Below, piece by piece: positions 1 through 8,504 of a DNA stretch of 64,000 nucleotides; within the stretch, counting starts at the first letter, position 1; the number at the start of each line of letters is the position of its first letter. Below the pieces are notes generated by a model. It searched no databases. It saw nothing but the letters and a program-made list of their open reading frames with translations, and was not told the DNA's origin. This DNA comes from Chloroherpetonaceae bacterium (GTDB taxonomy: Bacteria; Bacteroidota; Chlorobiia; Chlorobiales; Chloroherpetonaceae). The translations under genes and the position numbers were made by a program. The stretch is taken from NCBI GenBank assembly GCA_028277445.1, contig JANQGG010000023.1, positions 62,001 through 126,000 on the forward strand. Direction: 5' to 3'.

Positions 1-228
1 CTTAGGGTTTTTAAGAACAAGCCTTGGATGAGGTTCAAACGTAATTAAAATACTTCTAAACCCATGCTGTTTGGCACGCTTAACCATCTTGGAAATGATT
101 TTCCTATGCCCAAGATGAACCCCGTCGTAAGAACCGATTGTAATTGCCGATCGAACGGCATCAAAATTGAGTTGTTGATGAGAATCCCAGGAATAAAAAT
201 CGTTTTTTGAATAACGAATAATTTGCAT
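1..228 (-). CDS. ribF: Bifunctional riboflavin kinase/FAD synthetase, N-terminal part (runs off window)
   Basis: Read directly on the minus strand: an ATG at 228 opens a frame that stays open to the window edge (76 codons). The peptide contains TIGSYDGVHLGHRKI and TFEPHPR, the nucleotide-binding G-x-D-G-x-H-x-G-H signature and following strand of the FAD synthetase domain of RibF. The full protein makes FMN and then FAD from riboflavin in the cytoplasm. It starts 22 bp after the truB stop, so it is the last visible gene of the rimP-nusA-infB-rbfA-truB-ribF run, a common bacterial order. The C-terminal riboflavin kinase domain lies outside the window. The family call is secure; completeness cannot be judged. 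Confidence 0.9.
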   Translation of the reverse strand, partial: MQIIRYSKNDFYSWDSHQQLNFDAVRSAITIGSYDGVHLGHRKIISKMVKRAKQHGFRSILITFEPHPRLVLKNPK

Positions 229-250
229 TGGAATAGGATTCTATACGCAT

Positions 251-970
251 TTACTGATTTAAGGACGATGAGAGGCGTAAAACTTCCAAATGTTCCTCCA
301 CGGATTTAGCGTCATCAACGGAAAACCGCCCTATTTTGGTTCGTCTCAATTTGGTTAAATAACCACCGACATTTAGCTTTTGGCCAAGTTCGTGAGCAAT
401 ACTTCGGATGTATGTGCCTTTGGAAACCTTAACATGAAATTCTACAAATGGCAATGAAATACCCGTGATTTCAAAACTATAAATTTCGATAGTCTTTGGT
501 TTTCGATCTTTTGCATCCACACCTTTTCGCGCCAGTTCATACAATCGTTTGCCTTTGTGCCATGTCGCCGAAAACATTGGCGGCAATTGCTCTTGTTTGC
601 CAATAAACGTGTTTGCTGCAAGATGTATCTCTTGATCGCTTAAATGATCAAAGGCTTTTGGATTGATCTCTTCGGTTTCCGCGTCATAGCTGGGCGTTTC
701 AACCCCCAATTTTATCTGGCCAACGTACTCTTTTTCAAGAATTTCAATCGTTGAAATTTCTTTGGTTTTTTTCCCAGTTGCTAAAATCAACAGACCGGTT
801 GCCAAAGGATCCAACGTGCCGCAATGTCCGATTTTATGATGTTTTCCGGCTTTTTTATAACCATTTCTGATTTTAGCCACAACATCAAATGAAGTCCAGC
901 CGTATGGTTTATCAACGAGTAAAAATTCACCAAGATTTTGACTCACAAATTCCTGTTGAAAGTGATACAA
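251..970 (-). CDS. truB: tRNA pseudouridine(55) synthase TruB
   Basis: Makes pseudouridine 55 in the T-loop of elongator tRNAs. The 239-residue protein has the TruB hallmarks: VDKPYGWTS at residues 19-27 and GHCGTLDPLATGLL at 48-61, with Asp54 as the expected catalytic nucleophile. KGTYIRSIAHELG in the C-terminal half is the usual KxxYIR motif. Its length is that of short bacterial TruB forms with little or no PUA extension. The longest frame starts with TTG (970), preceded by AAGGG; a GTG at 946 preceded by AGGA is an equally plausible start that removes eight residues. It lies 22 bp upstream of ribF. rbfA would normally precede it directly, but here a convergent gene intervenes. Confidence 0.95.
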   Translation of the reverse strand: MYHFQQEFVSQNLGEFLLVDKPYGWTSFDVVAKIRNGYKKAGKHHKIGHCGTLDPLATGLLILATGKKTKEISTIEILEKEYVGQIKLGVETPSYDAETEEINPKAFDHLSDQEIHLAANTFIGKQEQLPPMFSATWHKGKRLYELARKGVDAKDRKPKTIEIYSFEITGISLPFVEFHVKVSKGTYIRSIAHELGQKLNVGGYLTKLRRTKIGRFSVDDAKSVEEHLEVLRLSSSLNQ

Positions 971-1062
971 ATTGCAAAGCCCTTAATATAAAACAAAAAA
1001 TTTAAAGTCACATCATTTCAAGAAAAATCTCGTCCAAACGATTAACTGGTACCAATTAAGAG

Positions 1063-2280
1063 ATGCAAACATTGAAGCTGGTTATTGAAAATCCCGATGG
1101 CATAAAGCTAGCCACCCGTTTAGAACAACCCCTGCACGAAAAGCCAATTGCATACGCTGTTTTCGCGCACTGTTTTACGTGCTCAAAAAATATTAAAGCG
1201 GCCGTAACAATTTCCAGGGCATTGGCACAAAAAGGAATTGCCACGTTAAGGTTTGATTTTACAGGCCTGGGAGAAAGCCAGGGTGATTTTGCCGATACCA
1301 ATTTTTCGTCCAATGTACAAGATTTGGTATCGGTGGCCAGGTATCTTGAAACGCATTTCCAGGCGCCGCAGCTTTTAATCGGACACTCGTTGGGCGGAGC
1401 AGCGGTTTTGCAGACCAGTCGCCAGCTTCCTTCAATCAAAGCGGTGGTCACGATTGGCGCGCCTTCCGAACCCAGTCATGTTAATAAATTATTGACCGGT
1501 TATAAGGATGAAATTATACAAAAGGGCGAAGCTGAAGTGCTGTTGGCCGGGAGGCCATTTCGTGTAAAAAAACAGTTTTTAGATGATTTATCTCAAACCA
1601 GGATGTCAAAATCAATCCAATCGCTAGGCCGGGCATTGCTGATTATGCATTCTCCGATTGATCAAACGGTTGGCATCAATAATGCTGCCGATATATTCAT
1701 GCAGGCCAAACACCCCAAAAGTTTTATCTCGCTTGATGACGCCGATCATTTGCTGATGAATCCCGATCATTCCGTCTATGCTGCCTCGATAATAGCAGAA
1801 TGGGCCATGAAATACATTCAGGCTGAACAATTGCCCGAAAAAAGCATTCAACCGCATTATGATGATGTTCGTGTAACACTTGGTAAGGATGGACTCACCA
1901 CAGATATCCTGGCTCACGGTTTTTCAATGATTGCCGATGAACCTATCAATTACGGTGGTAACAACCAAGGGCCTTCGCCCTATGATTATTGTTTGTCCGG
2001 ATTGGGCGCTTGTACGGCAATGACCTTAAAACTTTACGCCAATCGAAAAAAATGGCATGTTGATGAGATTTCAGTGAGGCTTACACATCAGAAAATTCAT
2101 GCTGAAGATTGCATGACTTGCGAGACAAAACAAGGTAAAATCGATGAAATTTTCCGCCATATCATCGTAAACGGGGCGCTTGATGAAGATCAAAAAAAGC
2201 GTTTATTGCAAATTGCCGATAAATGCCCGGTGCATCAAACATTGGAAAACGAAGTGAAAATAAACACCACGCTGGGCTAG
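1063..2280 (+). CDS. Bifunctional alpha/beta hydrolase / OsmC family protein
   Basis: A 405-residue fusion. Residues 1-255 form an alpha/beta hydrolase with the nucleophile elbow GHSLGG (Ser109), a candidate acid Asp200 (HSPIDQT) and His229 (DDADHLL). Residues 265-405 form an OsmC/Ohr-like domain with both redox cysteines present: Cys317 in GLGACTAM and Cys388 in KCPVHQTLE. OsmC proteins reduce organic hydroperoxides with a Cys pair; the hydrolase substrate is unknown, possibly acyl or peroxy esters. This fusion architecture recurs in many bacteria. The gene runs opposite to the surrounding rbfA-truB block, and its TAG stop overlaps the rbfA stop tail to tail (2277-2280). It has its own start after a short spacer downstream of the truB start. 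Confidence 0.9.
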   Translation: MQTLKLVIENPDGIKLATRLEQPLHEKPIAYAVFAHCFTCSKNIKAAVTISRALAQKGIATLRFDFTGLGESQGDFADTNFSSNVQDLVSVARYLETHFQAPQLLIGHSLGGAAVLQTSRQLPSIKAVVTIGAPSEPSHVNKLLTGYKDEIIQKGEAEVLLAGRPFRVKKQFLDDLSQTRMSKSIQSLGRALLIMHSPIDQTVGINNAADIFMQAKHPKSFISLDDADHLLMNPDHSVYAASIIAEWAMKYIQAEQLPEKSIQPHYDDVRVTLGKDGLTTDILAHGFSMIADEPINYGGNNQGPSPYDYCLSGLGACTAMTLKLYANRKKWHVDEISVRLTHQKIHAEDCMTCETKQGKIDEIFRHIIVNGALDEDQKKRLLQIADKCPVHQTLENEVKINTTLG

Positions 2281-2657
2281 TCGGCTATATTGCCGGATGA
2301 AGACGCCTGATTTGAACTTTCATTGGCCTTGCGTATTAACTCATTGATACGCTCAGCTTCTTCAAACATATCGTCTTTATAAAATTCAAGCTCGGGCATT
2401 CGCCGAAATTGATTGCGAATTTTGCTCGAAAGCAGCTTCCTGAAGTGTTTGGAATCTTTCTGAATGTGGTTGATCACGGAAACGCCCATTTCTTTACTTC
2501 CGAGTACAGATATATAAACGCGGGCAATGCCGAGATCGGGCGTGACTTTAACGCCGACAATTGTGGTGAGAGCGCCATTCCTGGGGAGTTCTTTTTCAAA
2601 AATCATGCTAAGCTCGCGGTGAATTAACTCAGCAACACGCTCAGTACGAATAGACAT
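2277..2657 (-). CDS. rbfA: 30S ribosome-binding factor RbfA
   Basis: A KH-like-fold protein that helps 16S rRNA 5'-end maturation and late 30S assembly. The 126 residues include the N-terminal RVAELIHRELSMIF helix and the LGIARVYISVLG strand, and RNQFRRMPELEFYKDD holds the RbfA-typical R-x-P-x-L-x-F-x-x-D. A polar tail of about 20 residues follows. It lies 98 bp downstream of infB, as expected for this operon. Its stop codon overlaps that of the convergent hydrolase-OsmC gene, so the usual continuation into truB is broken here by an opposing gene. Confidence 0.95.
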   Translation of the reverse strand: MSIRTERVAELIHRELSMIFEKELPRNGALTTIVGVKVTPDLGIARVYISVLGSKEMGVSVINHIQKDSKHFRKLLSSKIRNQFRRMPELEFYKDDMFEEAERINELIRKANESSNQASSSGNIAD

Positions 2658-2755
2658 TGTTCGAATCCTTCAAATTATGACGGCGTTTTATGAAAGCGCC
2701 AGTAAAAAACTCAATACTAAATAGAATACAAGTTGGTGATCCATCCGGATCAATT

Positions 2756-5700
2756 TTATTCTACAACCAATTTACGTTTGGTTTCAACAGTTTCAATGGC
2801 TTCAATAACATCGCCAACTTTAATGTCATCATAACCTTTTAAGGTAATACCGCATTCATAGCCGGTATCAACCTCTTTAATATCGTCTTTAAAACGCTTT
2901 AACGAATCCAAAAAGCCTTCAAAAATCTGAATGCCGTCGCGAAGCAAGCGAACTTTGTTGTCGCGATTGATTTTGCCATCCAGCACATAGCATCCGCCAA
3001 CATTACCAATTTTAGAGATCTTAAAGACCTCGCGGATTTCAACCGTACCTGTCACTTTTTCAGTTAATTCTGGTGAAAGCATGCCTTCGAGCGCATCGTG
3101 AATGTCTTCAAGAACATGGTAAATAACGCTGTAGAAGCGAATATCAATTTCTTCTTTTTCAGCAAGCTTTTTAGCATTGAGATTCGGCCTTACCCTGAAT
3201 CCGATGATAATGGCATCAGATGCCGCTGCTAATAAGACATCGGTTTCGGTGATTTGGCCAACACCTCTATGGATAATTTCAACCTTAACTTCTTCGGTTT
3301 GAACTTTCATCAACCCATCGGCAAGCGCTTGAATAGAGCCATCCGTATCGGCTTTGATAATAACTCGAAGTTCCTGGACTTTTCCTTCTTTAACTTGTTT
3401 GGCGATATCGTTAAGTTTAACCCGACTGCTGTGTCTGAATTCATGCTCGCGACGAATAAGCTTGCGCTGCTGAGCAATTTCGCGGGCAACCCTGTCGTTT
3501 GGACTTACACTGAAAATATCACCTGCCTGGGGCAATTCTTCAAAACCCAACACTCTTACCGGCTGTGAAGGCCCTGCTTTTACAAGGCGTTTTGCACGCT
3601 CATCAAGCATTGCTCTGACACGACCCGAAGAACTTCCTGCAACAAACGGATGTCCAACTTTTAAGATACCGGTTTGAACCAGAACCGATGCCACAACACC
3701 TTTTCCTTTATCCAGCTCGGCTTCAATAACAACCCCTTTTGCATGTTTTTCAGGATTAAAATTGGCTTTTAATTCCAACAATTCCGATTCAATCAGCACT
3801 TTATCCAGCAACTCACTAACACCATCGCCTTTTTTGGCCGATATTTCCTGAGATTGAATTGTGCCGCCCCATTCTTCGATCAATATCCCAATTTCCGATA
3901 ACTGGGTTTTAATTTTATCGGGATTTGCTTCAGGCTTATCAATTTTGTTAATGGCTACAATAAGCGGTACTTCAGCGGCCTTAGCATGGTTAATCGCTTC
4001 AACTGTTTGAGGCATCACATTATCATCGGCAGCTACCACAATGATAACCACATCGGTAACCTGAGCGCCTCTGGCACGCATCGCGGTAAATGCTTCGTGA
4101 CCGGGCGTATCAAGGAATGTTATTTTCTGAGCGCTATCTAAGGTGACTTCATAAGCGCCCATATGCTGGGTAATACCCCCGGATTCTCCGGCAACAACAT
4201 TACTGTTTCGGATAAAATCAAGCAACGAGGTTTTACCATGGTCAACATGTCCCATGATGGTAACAACCGGGTGACGGGAACTTAAATCAGCAGGATCATC
4301 GGCTTCTTCCTCAATTTCCGTGGCTTCCACATCGGAAATAAATTGAACTTCACAGCTGTATTCCAACGCTAAAAGCTCAATGGTTTCTTTATCCAACCGT
4401 TGGTTAATTGTAATAAACTTGCCCAGCTTAAAACACTTTTCAATCACTTCCTTTGGCGTTACCCCAAGCATATCTGCAAATTCGTGAGTAGAGGCGAATT
4501 CAGTGATTTTAAGGATCTTATTTTCAGCTTCCTGGGCTGCAGCTTCAATTTTTTGTTCTTCCAAACGCTCTTTACGGCGAATTTTCTTGTACTTTTGCCG
4601 GGATGATGCGTCGTTGATTTCATCCATGGTTTGCATGGTCTGGCGTATGTTGCGCTCAACAACTTTTTCATCCACTTGTTTTTTAGGTTTACGTTTCGAA
4701 CTCTTTTGGTTTGTTTTTTCTTCAGTTGAATCTGGCCGTTTTTCGGATTTGTTTTTCTTGCCCTGTTTCTTTTCGTCTTTATCACTGGATTTGGATTTTT
4801 CTTTTTTAATCTCGTCCGTTCCAGCGTCATCAGGAACAAATGATTTTGTACCGAGTTCTTTGTTTAAATCTTTTGCCTGCTCTCTGAAATTCTTTTTGCG
4901 CTTTTTCTTCTTTTTTTGAAGTTCAATGTTGCCTAAAACTTTTAATCCGGCAACATTTGAGGCTTCGTTGAAACGATTGGAAATTTCATTTTGCTGACGG
5001 GTAATTTCTTCTTGAATTTCAGATTTGAGATCGTCATCTTCAGATATATCTTGGGAAATTTCTTCTTGTGCTTGAGTTATTTCCTCTGCGTCCGATCTTT
5101 CAGATAGCTCTTCAGTGGGTGGCGCTTCAGCAACACTTTCGGTTGCTTCCAATTCCGTTTCAGCCGATTCTATGGGCTGTTCTTCAGTCGGTAGTTCAGG
5201 TTGCTCGGAAGGCGTATCAGTTTCCTTTGGTTGTTCAGGTTCAACAGTTTCTTGTTCGGGCTCTTCAATTGTTGATTGCTCAGGCTCTTGGGAATGATTA
5301 GTTTCAAGCTCAGCCTTTTCTTCTTCAATGTGATCGTCTTTTGATGGCCTTGTCTCTAGTTCAACACTCTCTTCAACAACTGCTTGGGTATCTTGTGCCG
5401 GCTTTTCTTCAGGAGCTTCACCTGCTTCAAGCGTTGACACTTCAGGAGCTATTTTTTCACGATTATTTGAATCGTTACTTTCGATGGATACTGATTTTTC
5501 TTCCGAAGAAGTTGTTTCGAGCTTAAGTTGCGTTTTGGATTTAAGCGAAGCGCTAGTCGATTTTGGTGGTTTAAGCGACTCTCTTTTGGCAGTATCTAAT
5601 CGGCCTTTATTTTCAAGAGCCTGGATTTTTTTGTCTTTTTGCTCTTTTAGCTTCTTATACAATTCATGGCGGCGAACATCATCACTATAATGCTCTAATA

Positions 5701-5851
5701 TTTCCTCCATCACGCTATCGCTAACTTTTGTAGCGTTTGTGGTTTTATATCCCAATTCTTCTACAAATGAACGTATATCACCCAGTGAAACCTGAAGCTC
5801 TTCGGCAATATCCATTAATTTATGTTTTTTCTTTTCTTTATCGGCCGGCAT
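2756..5851 (-). CDS. infB: Translation initiation factor IF-2
   Basis: The GTPase that brings fMet-tRNA to the 30S subunit and promotes subunit joining. About 1031 residues: an IF2_N-type helix bundle at the start (DIAEELQVSLGDIRSFVEEL), a long low-complexity linker rich in Glu, Pro, Thr and then Lys (roughly 70-430), a second IF2_N-like segment, and the G domain from about residue 530. G1 is GHVDHGKTS at 534-542; DTPGHEAF and NKID follow, then domains II-IV. I place the start at ATG 5851 because GGAGG lies six bases upstream; a longer TTG-initiated frame from 5863 would place that GGAGG inside the coding sequence. It sits between nusA and rbfA. The linker's base composition gives several spurious antisense frames. 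Confidence 0.97.
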   Translation of the reverse strand: MPADKEKKKHKLMDIAEELQVSLGDIRSFVEELGYKTTNATKVSDSVMEEILEHYSDDVRRHELYKKLKEQKDKKIQALENKGRLDTAKRESLKPPKSTSASLKSKTQLKLETTSSEEKSVSIESNDSNNREKIAPEVSTLEAGEAPEEKPAQDTQAVVEESVELETRPSKDDHIEEEKAELETNHSQEPEQSTIEEPEQETVEPEQPKETDTPSEQPELPTEEQPIESAETELEATESVAEAPPTEELSERSDAEEITQAQEEISQDISEDDDLKSEIQEEITRQQNEISNRFNEASNVAGLKVLGNIELQKKKKKRKKNFREQAKDLNKELGTKSFVPDDAGTDEIKKEKSKSSDKDEKKQGKKNKSEKRPDSTEEKTNQKSSKRKPKKQVDEKVVERNIRQTMQTMDEINDASSRQKYKKIRRKERLEEQKIEAAAQEAENKILKITEFASTHEFADMLGVTPKEVIEKCFKLGKFITINQRLDKETIELLALEYSCEVQFISDVEATEIEEEADDPADLSSRHPVVTIMGHVDHGKTSLLDFIRNSNVVAGESGGITQHMGAYEVTLDSAQKITFLDTPGHEAFTAMRARGAQVTDVVIIVVAADDNVMPQTVEAINHAKAAEVPLIVAINKIDKPEANPDKIKTQLSEIGILIEEWGGTIQSQEISAKKGDGVSELLDKVLIESELLELKANFNPEKHAKGVVIEAELDKGKGVVASVLVQTGILKVGHPFVAGSSSGRVRAMLDERAKRLVKAGPSQPVRVLGFEELPQAGDIFSVSPNDRVAREIAQQRKLIRREHEFRHSSRVKLNDIAKQVKEGKVQELRVIIKADTDGSIQALADGLMKVQTEEVKVEIIHRGVGQITETDVLLAAASDAIIIGFRVRPNLNAKKLAEKEEIDIRFYSVIYHVLEDIHDALEGMLSPELTEKVTGTVEIREVFKISKIGNVGGCYVLDGKINRDNKVRLLRDGIQIFEGFLDSLKRFKDDIKEVDTGYECGITLKGYDDIKVGDVIEAIETVETKRKLVVE

Positions 5852-5985
5852 ACTATCCTCCAATTTAGATCAATTTAGTATCCTTTACTGTCATTTCATC
5901 TATCAGGTATCAAGCTCAGGATAAGATTTTGTTCATGCAACAACGCGTTGTCGCTAAACACATATGTTTTACAAGTCGTAATGAG

Positions 5986-7530
5986 TTAATCAGTTGATGA
6001 ATCTTCAGACCCCCCTTCATCTGAATCTTCGTTTGTTGAGGATTCTAAAGAGGCTGCGTCTTCATCAAATTCCTGACTGATCGTTTTATAGATATTTTCT
6101 GCCATTTTTCTCCAATGCCGCCGTTCGTCGTCACTCATTGGTCTAATCTGTGGTTGCTTTGACGATTTACGGCCAAATTCAAACAATTCTTCGCGTTTCG
6201 GAGATGAGATCAATGCATTTTCAACGTCGTCAACGCCAACCTCCAATATTTTCTTAGCCGTATCCAATCCATGATCAAGCAACTGGTAGATCATATCATC
6301 ACCGAAATCTTCACGGAATGAAATGATATCGATATCATCCGGATCCTCCATAGATTTATCGCTGATATCACGATAAATTTCAATTTCAAATCCCGTCAGT
6401 TTTTCAGCCAGATGAATATTGTTTCCATTTCGCCCGATGGCATATTTAATTTGATCCGGTTTCAACATCACACGCGATTTTCGCGTCTTCGGATCGGCGT
6501 ATACCGTCATCGGATCGATCTTAGCCGGTTGCAATGCTCGGGCAATATAGATTTGTGGTTCATCGCTGAAGCAAATGACATCAATATTTTCGTTGTTTAG
6601 CTCACGAACAATGTTTTGAATTCGTTTTCCACGATGACCAACACAAGCCCCAACCGGATCAATTCGGGAACTGGTGGATTCCACGGAAATTTTGGCGCGC
6701 TCGCCCGGCACTCTGGCAATGCCTTTAACGACAATCAGGCCTTCGTAAATTTCGGGTACTTCGCTATCGAAAAGCTTTTCAAGGAATTGATCATCGGTAC
6801 GCGATACAATCACTTTCATTGGCCCGTCTTCACGCTCTTTTTCAATTTCAGTGCCGTCTTCCTGTTTGATGCGGACTTTTTCACGCTCAATCCGCTTAAC
6901 AAACAATCTCATCCGCGGGGTTTTGCGCGGATTATCTTTCGGCATTTTTTCCGAAGCAGGCAAGGTAAGCTCTACTTTGTGGTTTTTAGATGTGTTGTAT
7001 GTAAAAATGCTTTCTTTTTGACGAACTTGGTAGATTTCGGCAGAAACCACTTCTCCGACTTTTTCCAGGCATTCTTCATAAATAGCCTGACGCTCGGTAT
7101 CTCGCATTTTCTTTTGAACAGCCTGCTTGATGATTTGTATGGACTTTCGGGTTAAGTAATCATCCAGTTTGATCGGGCCAACTTCGTACTCATCGCCAAT
7201 TTCCAACGAATCATCAATTTCCTGGGCTTCTTCAACCCCGATTTCAATTGAAGGTAAATCAACTTCTTCCACCACGGTTTTTAAAATATACACCTCAAAA
7301 TCACCGCGATCGGGATTTATGATAACACGTGCTTCAACTTCAGGATCATAATCCTTACGAAGTTGTTTTTGAATGGTATCGCGAAGCAAATCCACAATAT
7401 CCATTTTAACGGTATTCGGGTCAGCTTTTTTATCACGCAACCTATCGGAATGCTCTATTTCATCAAAGGCATTTAATATTTGTGCTTTTCGTTCTTCAGC
7501 TTCATTAACTTTAGCTTTTTTCTTCGCCAT
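5986..7530 (-). CDS. nusA: Transcription termination/antitermination protein NusA
   Basis: Binds RNA polymerase and nascent RNA and controls pausing, termination and antitermination. The 514 residues begin with the polymerase-binding NTD, unusually preceded by a short Lys-rich segment, followed by an S1 domain. KH1 carries DPVGACVGHRGKRIQNIV and KH2 carries AIGRNGNNIHLAEKLTG. A short helix-hairpin-helix-like region (LLDHGLDTAKKILEVG) and an acidic Ser-rich tail end the protein. No clear E. coli-type AR1/AR2 repeats are seen. It lies 52 bp after rimP and 134 bp before infB, the canonical order. E. coli NusA regulates its own operon; a terminator-like hairpin ahead of rimP here could serve such control, which is inference. 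Confidence 0.96.
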   Translation of the reverse strand: MAKKKAKVNEAEERKAQILNAFDEIEHSDRLRDKKADPNTVKMDIVDLLRDTIQKQLRKDYDPEVEARVIINPDRGDFEVYILKTVVEEVDLPSIEIGVEEAQEIDDSLEIGDEYEVGPIKLDDYLTRKSIQIIKQAVQKKMRDTERQAIYEECLEKVGEVVSAEIYQVRQKESIFTYNTSKNHKVELTLPASEKMPKDNPRKTPRMRLFVKRIEREKVRIKQEDGTEIEKEREDGPMKVIVSRTDDQFLEKLFDSEVPEIYEGLIVVKGIARVPGERAKISVESTSSRIDPVGACVGHRGKRIQNIVRELNNENIDVICFSDEPQIYIARALQPAKIDPMTVYADPKTRKSRVMLKPDQIKYAIGRNGNNIHLAEKLTGFEIEIYRDISDKSMEDPDDIDIISFREDFGDDMIYQLLDHGLDTAKKILEVGVDDVENALISSPKREELFEFGRKSSKQPQIRPMSDDERRHWRKMAENIYKTISQEFDEDAASLESSTNEDSDEGGSEDSSTD

Positions 7531-7582
7531 AATAATATTAGGATAAAAATTAATTTGACCCCAAGCCAGAATAACAGGCCAT

Positions 7583-8140
7583 TTAAAAGCTTATTTTAAC
7601 TTTTGTTTCTACAATTTGGCTAAATGCAATTGTAACATACTCAGGCGCTTTTGGCTTAACATTTGGCTTGCTCTTATCAATTTTAGTGATATTTAATGTC
7701 AGCGATCGGATATGACTATCTTCCGAATCCAACGACGTTAAAATGCCATCGGCAACCTTGTACTGACCATCTTGGGTTTTGTATTTAACCTGAAGCAACC
7801 GATTAAGATTTTTTTTGTACTGTCGCTCAAGTTTTAACGGCCGGGCCAACCCGGGTGAAGAAACATCCAAACGGTATTTATGATGCAAATAAGCATCAAA
7901 CTCACGATCCGTTTCCAATGCCTCCGATACAAAACGACTGATGGCTTTGCATTGATCAATATCAATACCTTGATCGGTATCAACATAGATAGAAATGATA
8001 TCTTCACCATGAGCATGTTTGATCTCCAGATCAACCAGGTAAATGCAATCATCTTCAGGCTTATCCTGGGAGAACTCATCCAGCACTTGCTCAAGTTTCT
8101 GTTTAATGATTGTATCGCGCTCTGAAATTGCTCTGGACAT
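7583..8140 (-). CDS. rimP: Ribosome maturation factor RimP
   Basis: RimP is needed for maturation of the 30S subunit. The 185-residue protein has the two-domain RimP layout. The N-terminal domain contains DCIYLVDLEIKHAHGEDIIS and the IDIDQCKAISRFVSEAL segment. YRLDVSSPGLARPL is the RimP signature, and an SH3-like C-terminal domain follows. It is the first gene of the rimP-nusA-infB operon. The ATG at 8140 is preceded by an AAGG at about 8143-8147. Immediately beyond that lies a T-tract and hairpin at 8154-8182, so transcription must either read through this element or initiate within about 15 bp. Confidence 0.93.
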   Translation of the reverse strand: MSRAISERDTIIKQKLEQVLDEFSQDKPEDDCIYLVDLEIKHAHGEDIISIYVDTDQGIDIDQCKAISRFVSEALETDREFDAYLHHKYRLDVSSPGLARPLKLERQYKKNLNRLLQVKYKTQDGQYKVADGILTSLDSEDSHIRSLTLNITKIDKSKPNVKPKAPEYVTIAFSQIVETKVKISF

Positions 8141-8153
8141 AAAACCTTATAAA

Positions 8154-8182
8154 CAAAAAAAGTGGGTTTCCGACCCACTCTT
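8154..8182 (-). terminator. Rho-independent terminator or attenuator before rimP
   Basis: A perfect 7-bp stem (AGTGGGT 8161-8167 with ACCCACT 8173-8179) and 5-nt loop. On the minus strand it is followed directly by a run of seven T residues (8154-8160). This is a textbook intrinsic terminator for the small gene at 8269-8469. It ends only about 14 bp before the rimP ATG, so it may instead, or also, act as a leader attenuator for the rimP-nusA-infB operon. Confidence 0.75.
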
Positions 8183-8268
8183 TCAAAAAAACTGACATCA
8201 TTTTCTTGCCGGTAATATAACATACAATCCGACAAGTTTCAACCCTAAATGTGAATTAACCCATATTT

Positions 8269-8469
8269 CTAGTTTTGATCGGATTTAATTTTACTATCAA
8301 CCTCTATAAAATCTGTTTCAGCGGCGTCATCAACCGACTTACGTTGTGAGTGAAAAGAACGGTTCTGGTTAAATTGATTTGCATTACCCGAAACAGTTTT
8401 TTGAAAAAAACGTTTCAATAACATATAAACCAAGTAAGCGGCAAATACTAGTATAAGAATTCTTAACAT
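8269..8469 (-). CDS. Small single-pass membrane protein, hypothetical
   Basis: A 66-residue protein with one hydrophobic N-terminal helix (about residues 2-18, MLRILILVFAAYLVYMLL) followed by Lys/Arg (KRFFQK) and a polar tail rich in Asn, Ser and Asp. By the positive-inside rule the tail is probably cytoplasmic. It resembles the short DUF4834-type proteins of Bacteroidota in layout, but I do not recognise it with certainty and assign no function. It is followed by the intrinsic terminator before rimP and preceded, 35 bp away, by the deoxynucleoside kinase gene on the same strand. Confidence 0.55.
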   Translation of the reverse strand: MLRILILVFAAYLVYMLLKRFFQKTVSGNANQFNQNRSFHSQRKSVDDAAETDFIEVDSKIKSDQN

Positions 8470-8504
8470 ATCAGTAGTATAAGTTTCGTAATTAGATGCG
8501 TGTA

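Noticed and set aside
1056-1451. 131-codon minus-strand frame opposite the hydrolase-OsmC gene
   Set aside because: The plus-strand gene is intact with full motifs; the antisense frame shows no recognisable family.
4503-5301. Several plus-strand frames of 60-138 codons opposite infB
   Set aside because: They mirror the low-complexity Glu/Lys/Pro linker of IF-2, are rich in Phe, Ser and Leu, and show no conserved motif or start signal.
5940-5951. 12-bp palindrome ACAACGCGTTGT between nusA and infB
   Set aside because: Too short and unique in the window to call an operator; no second copy was seen.
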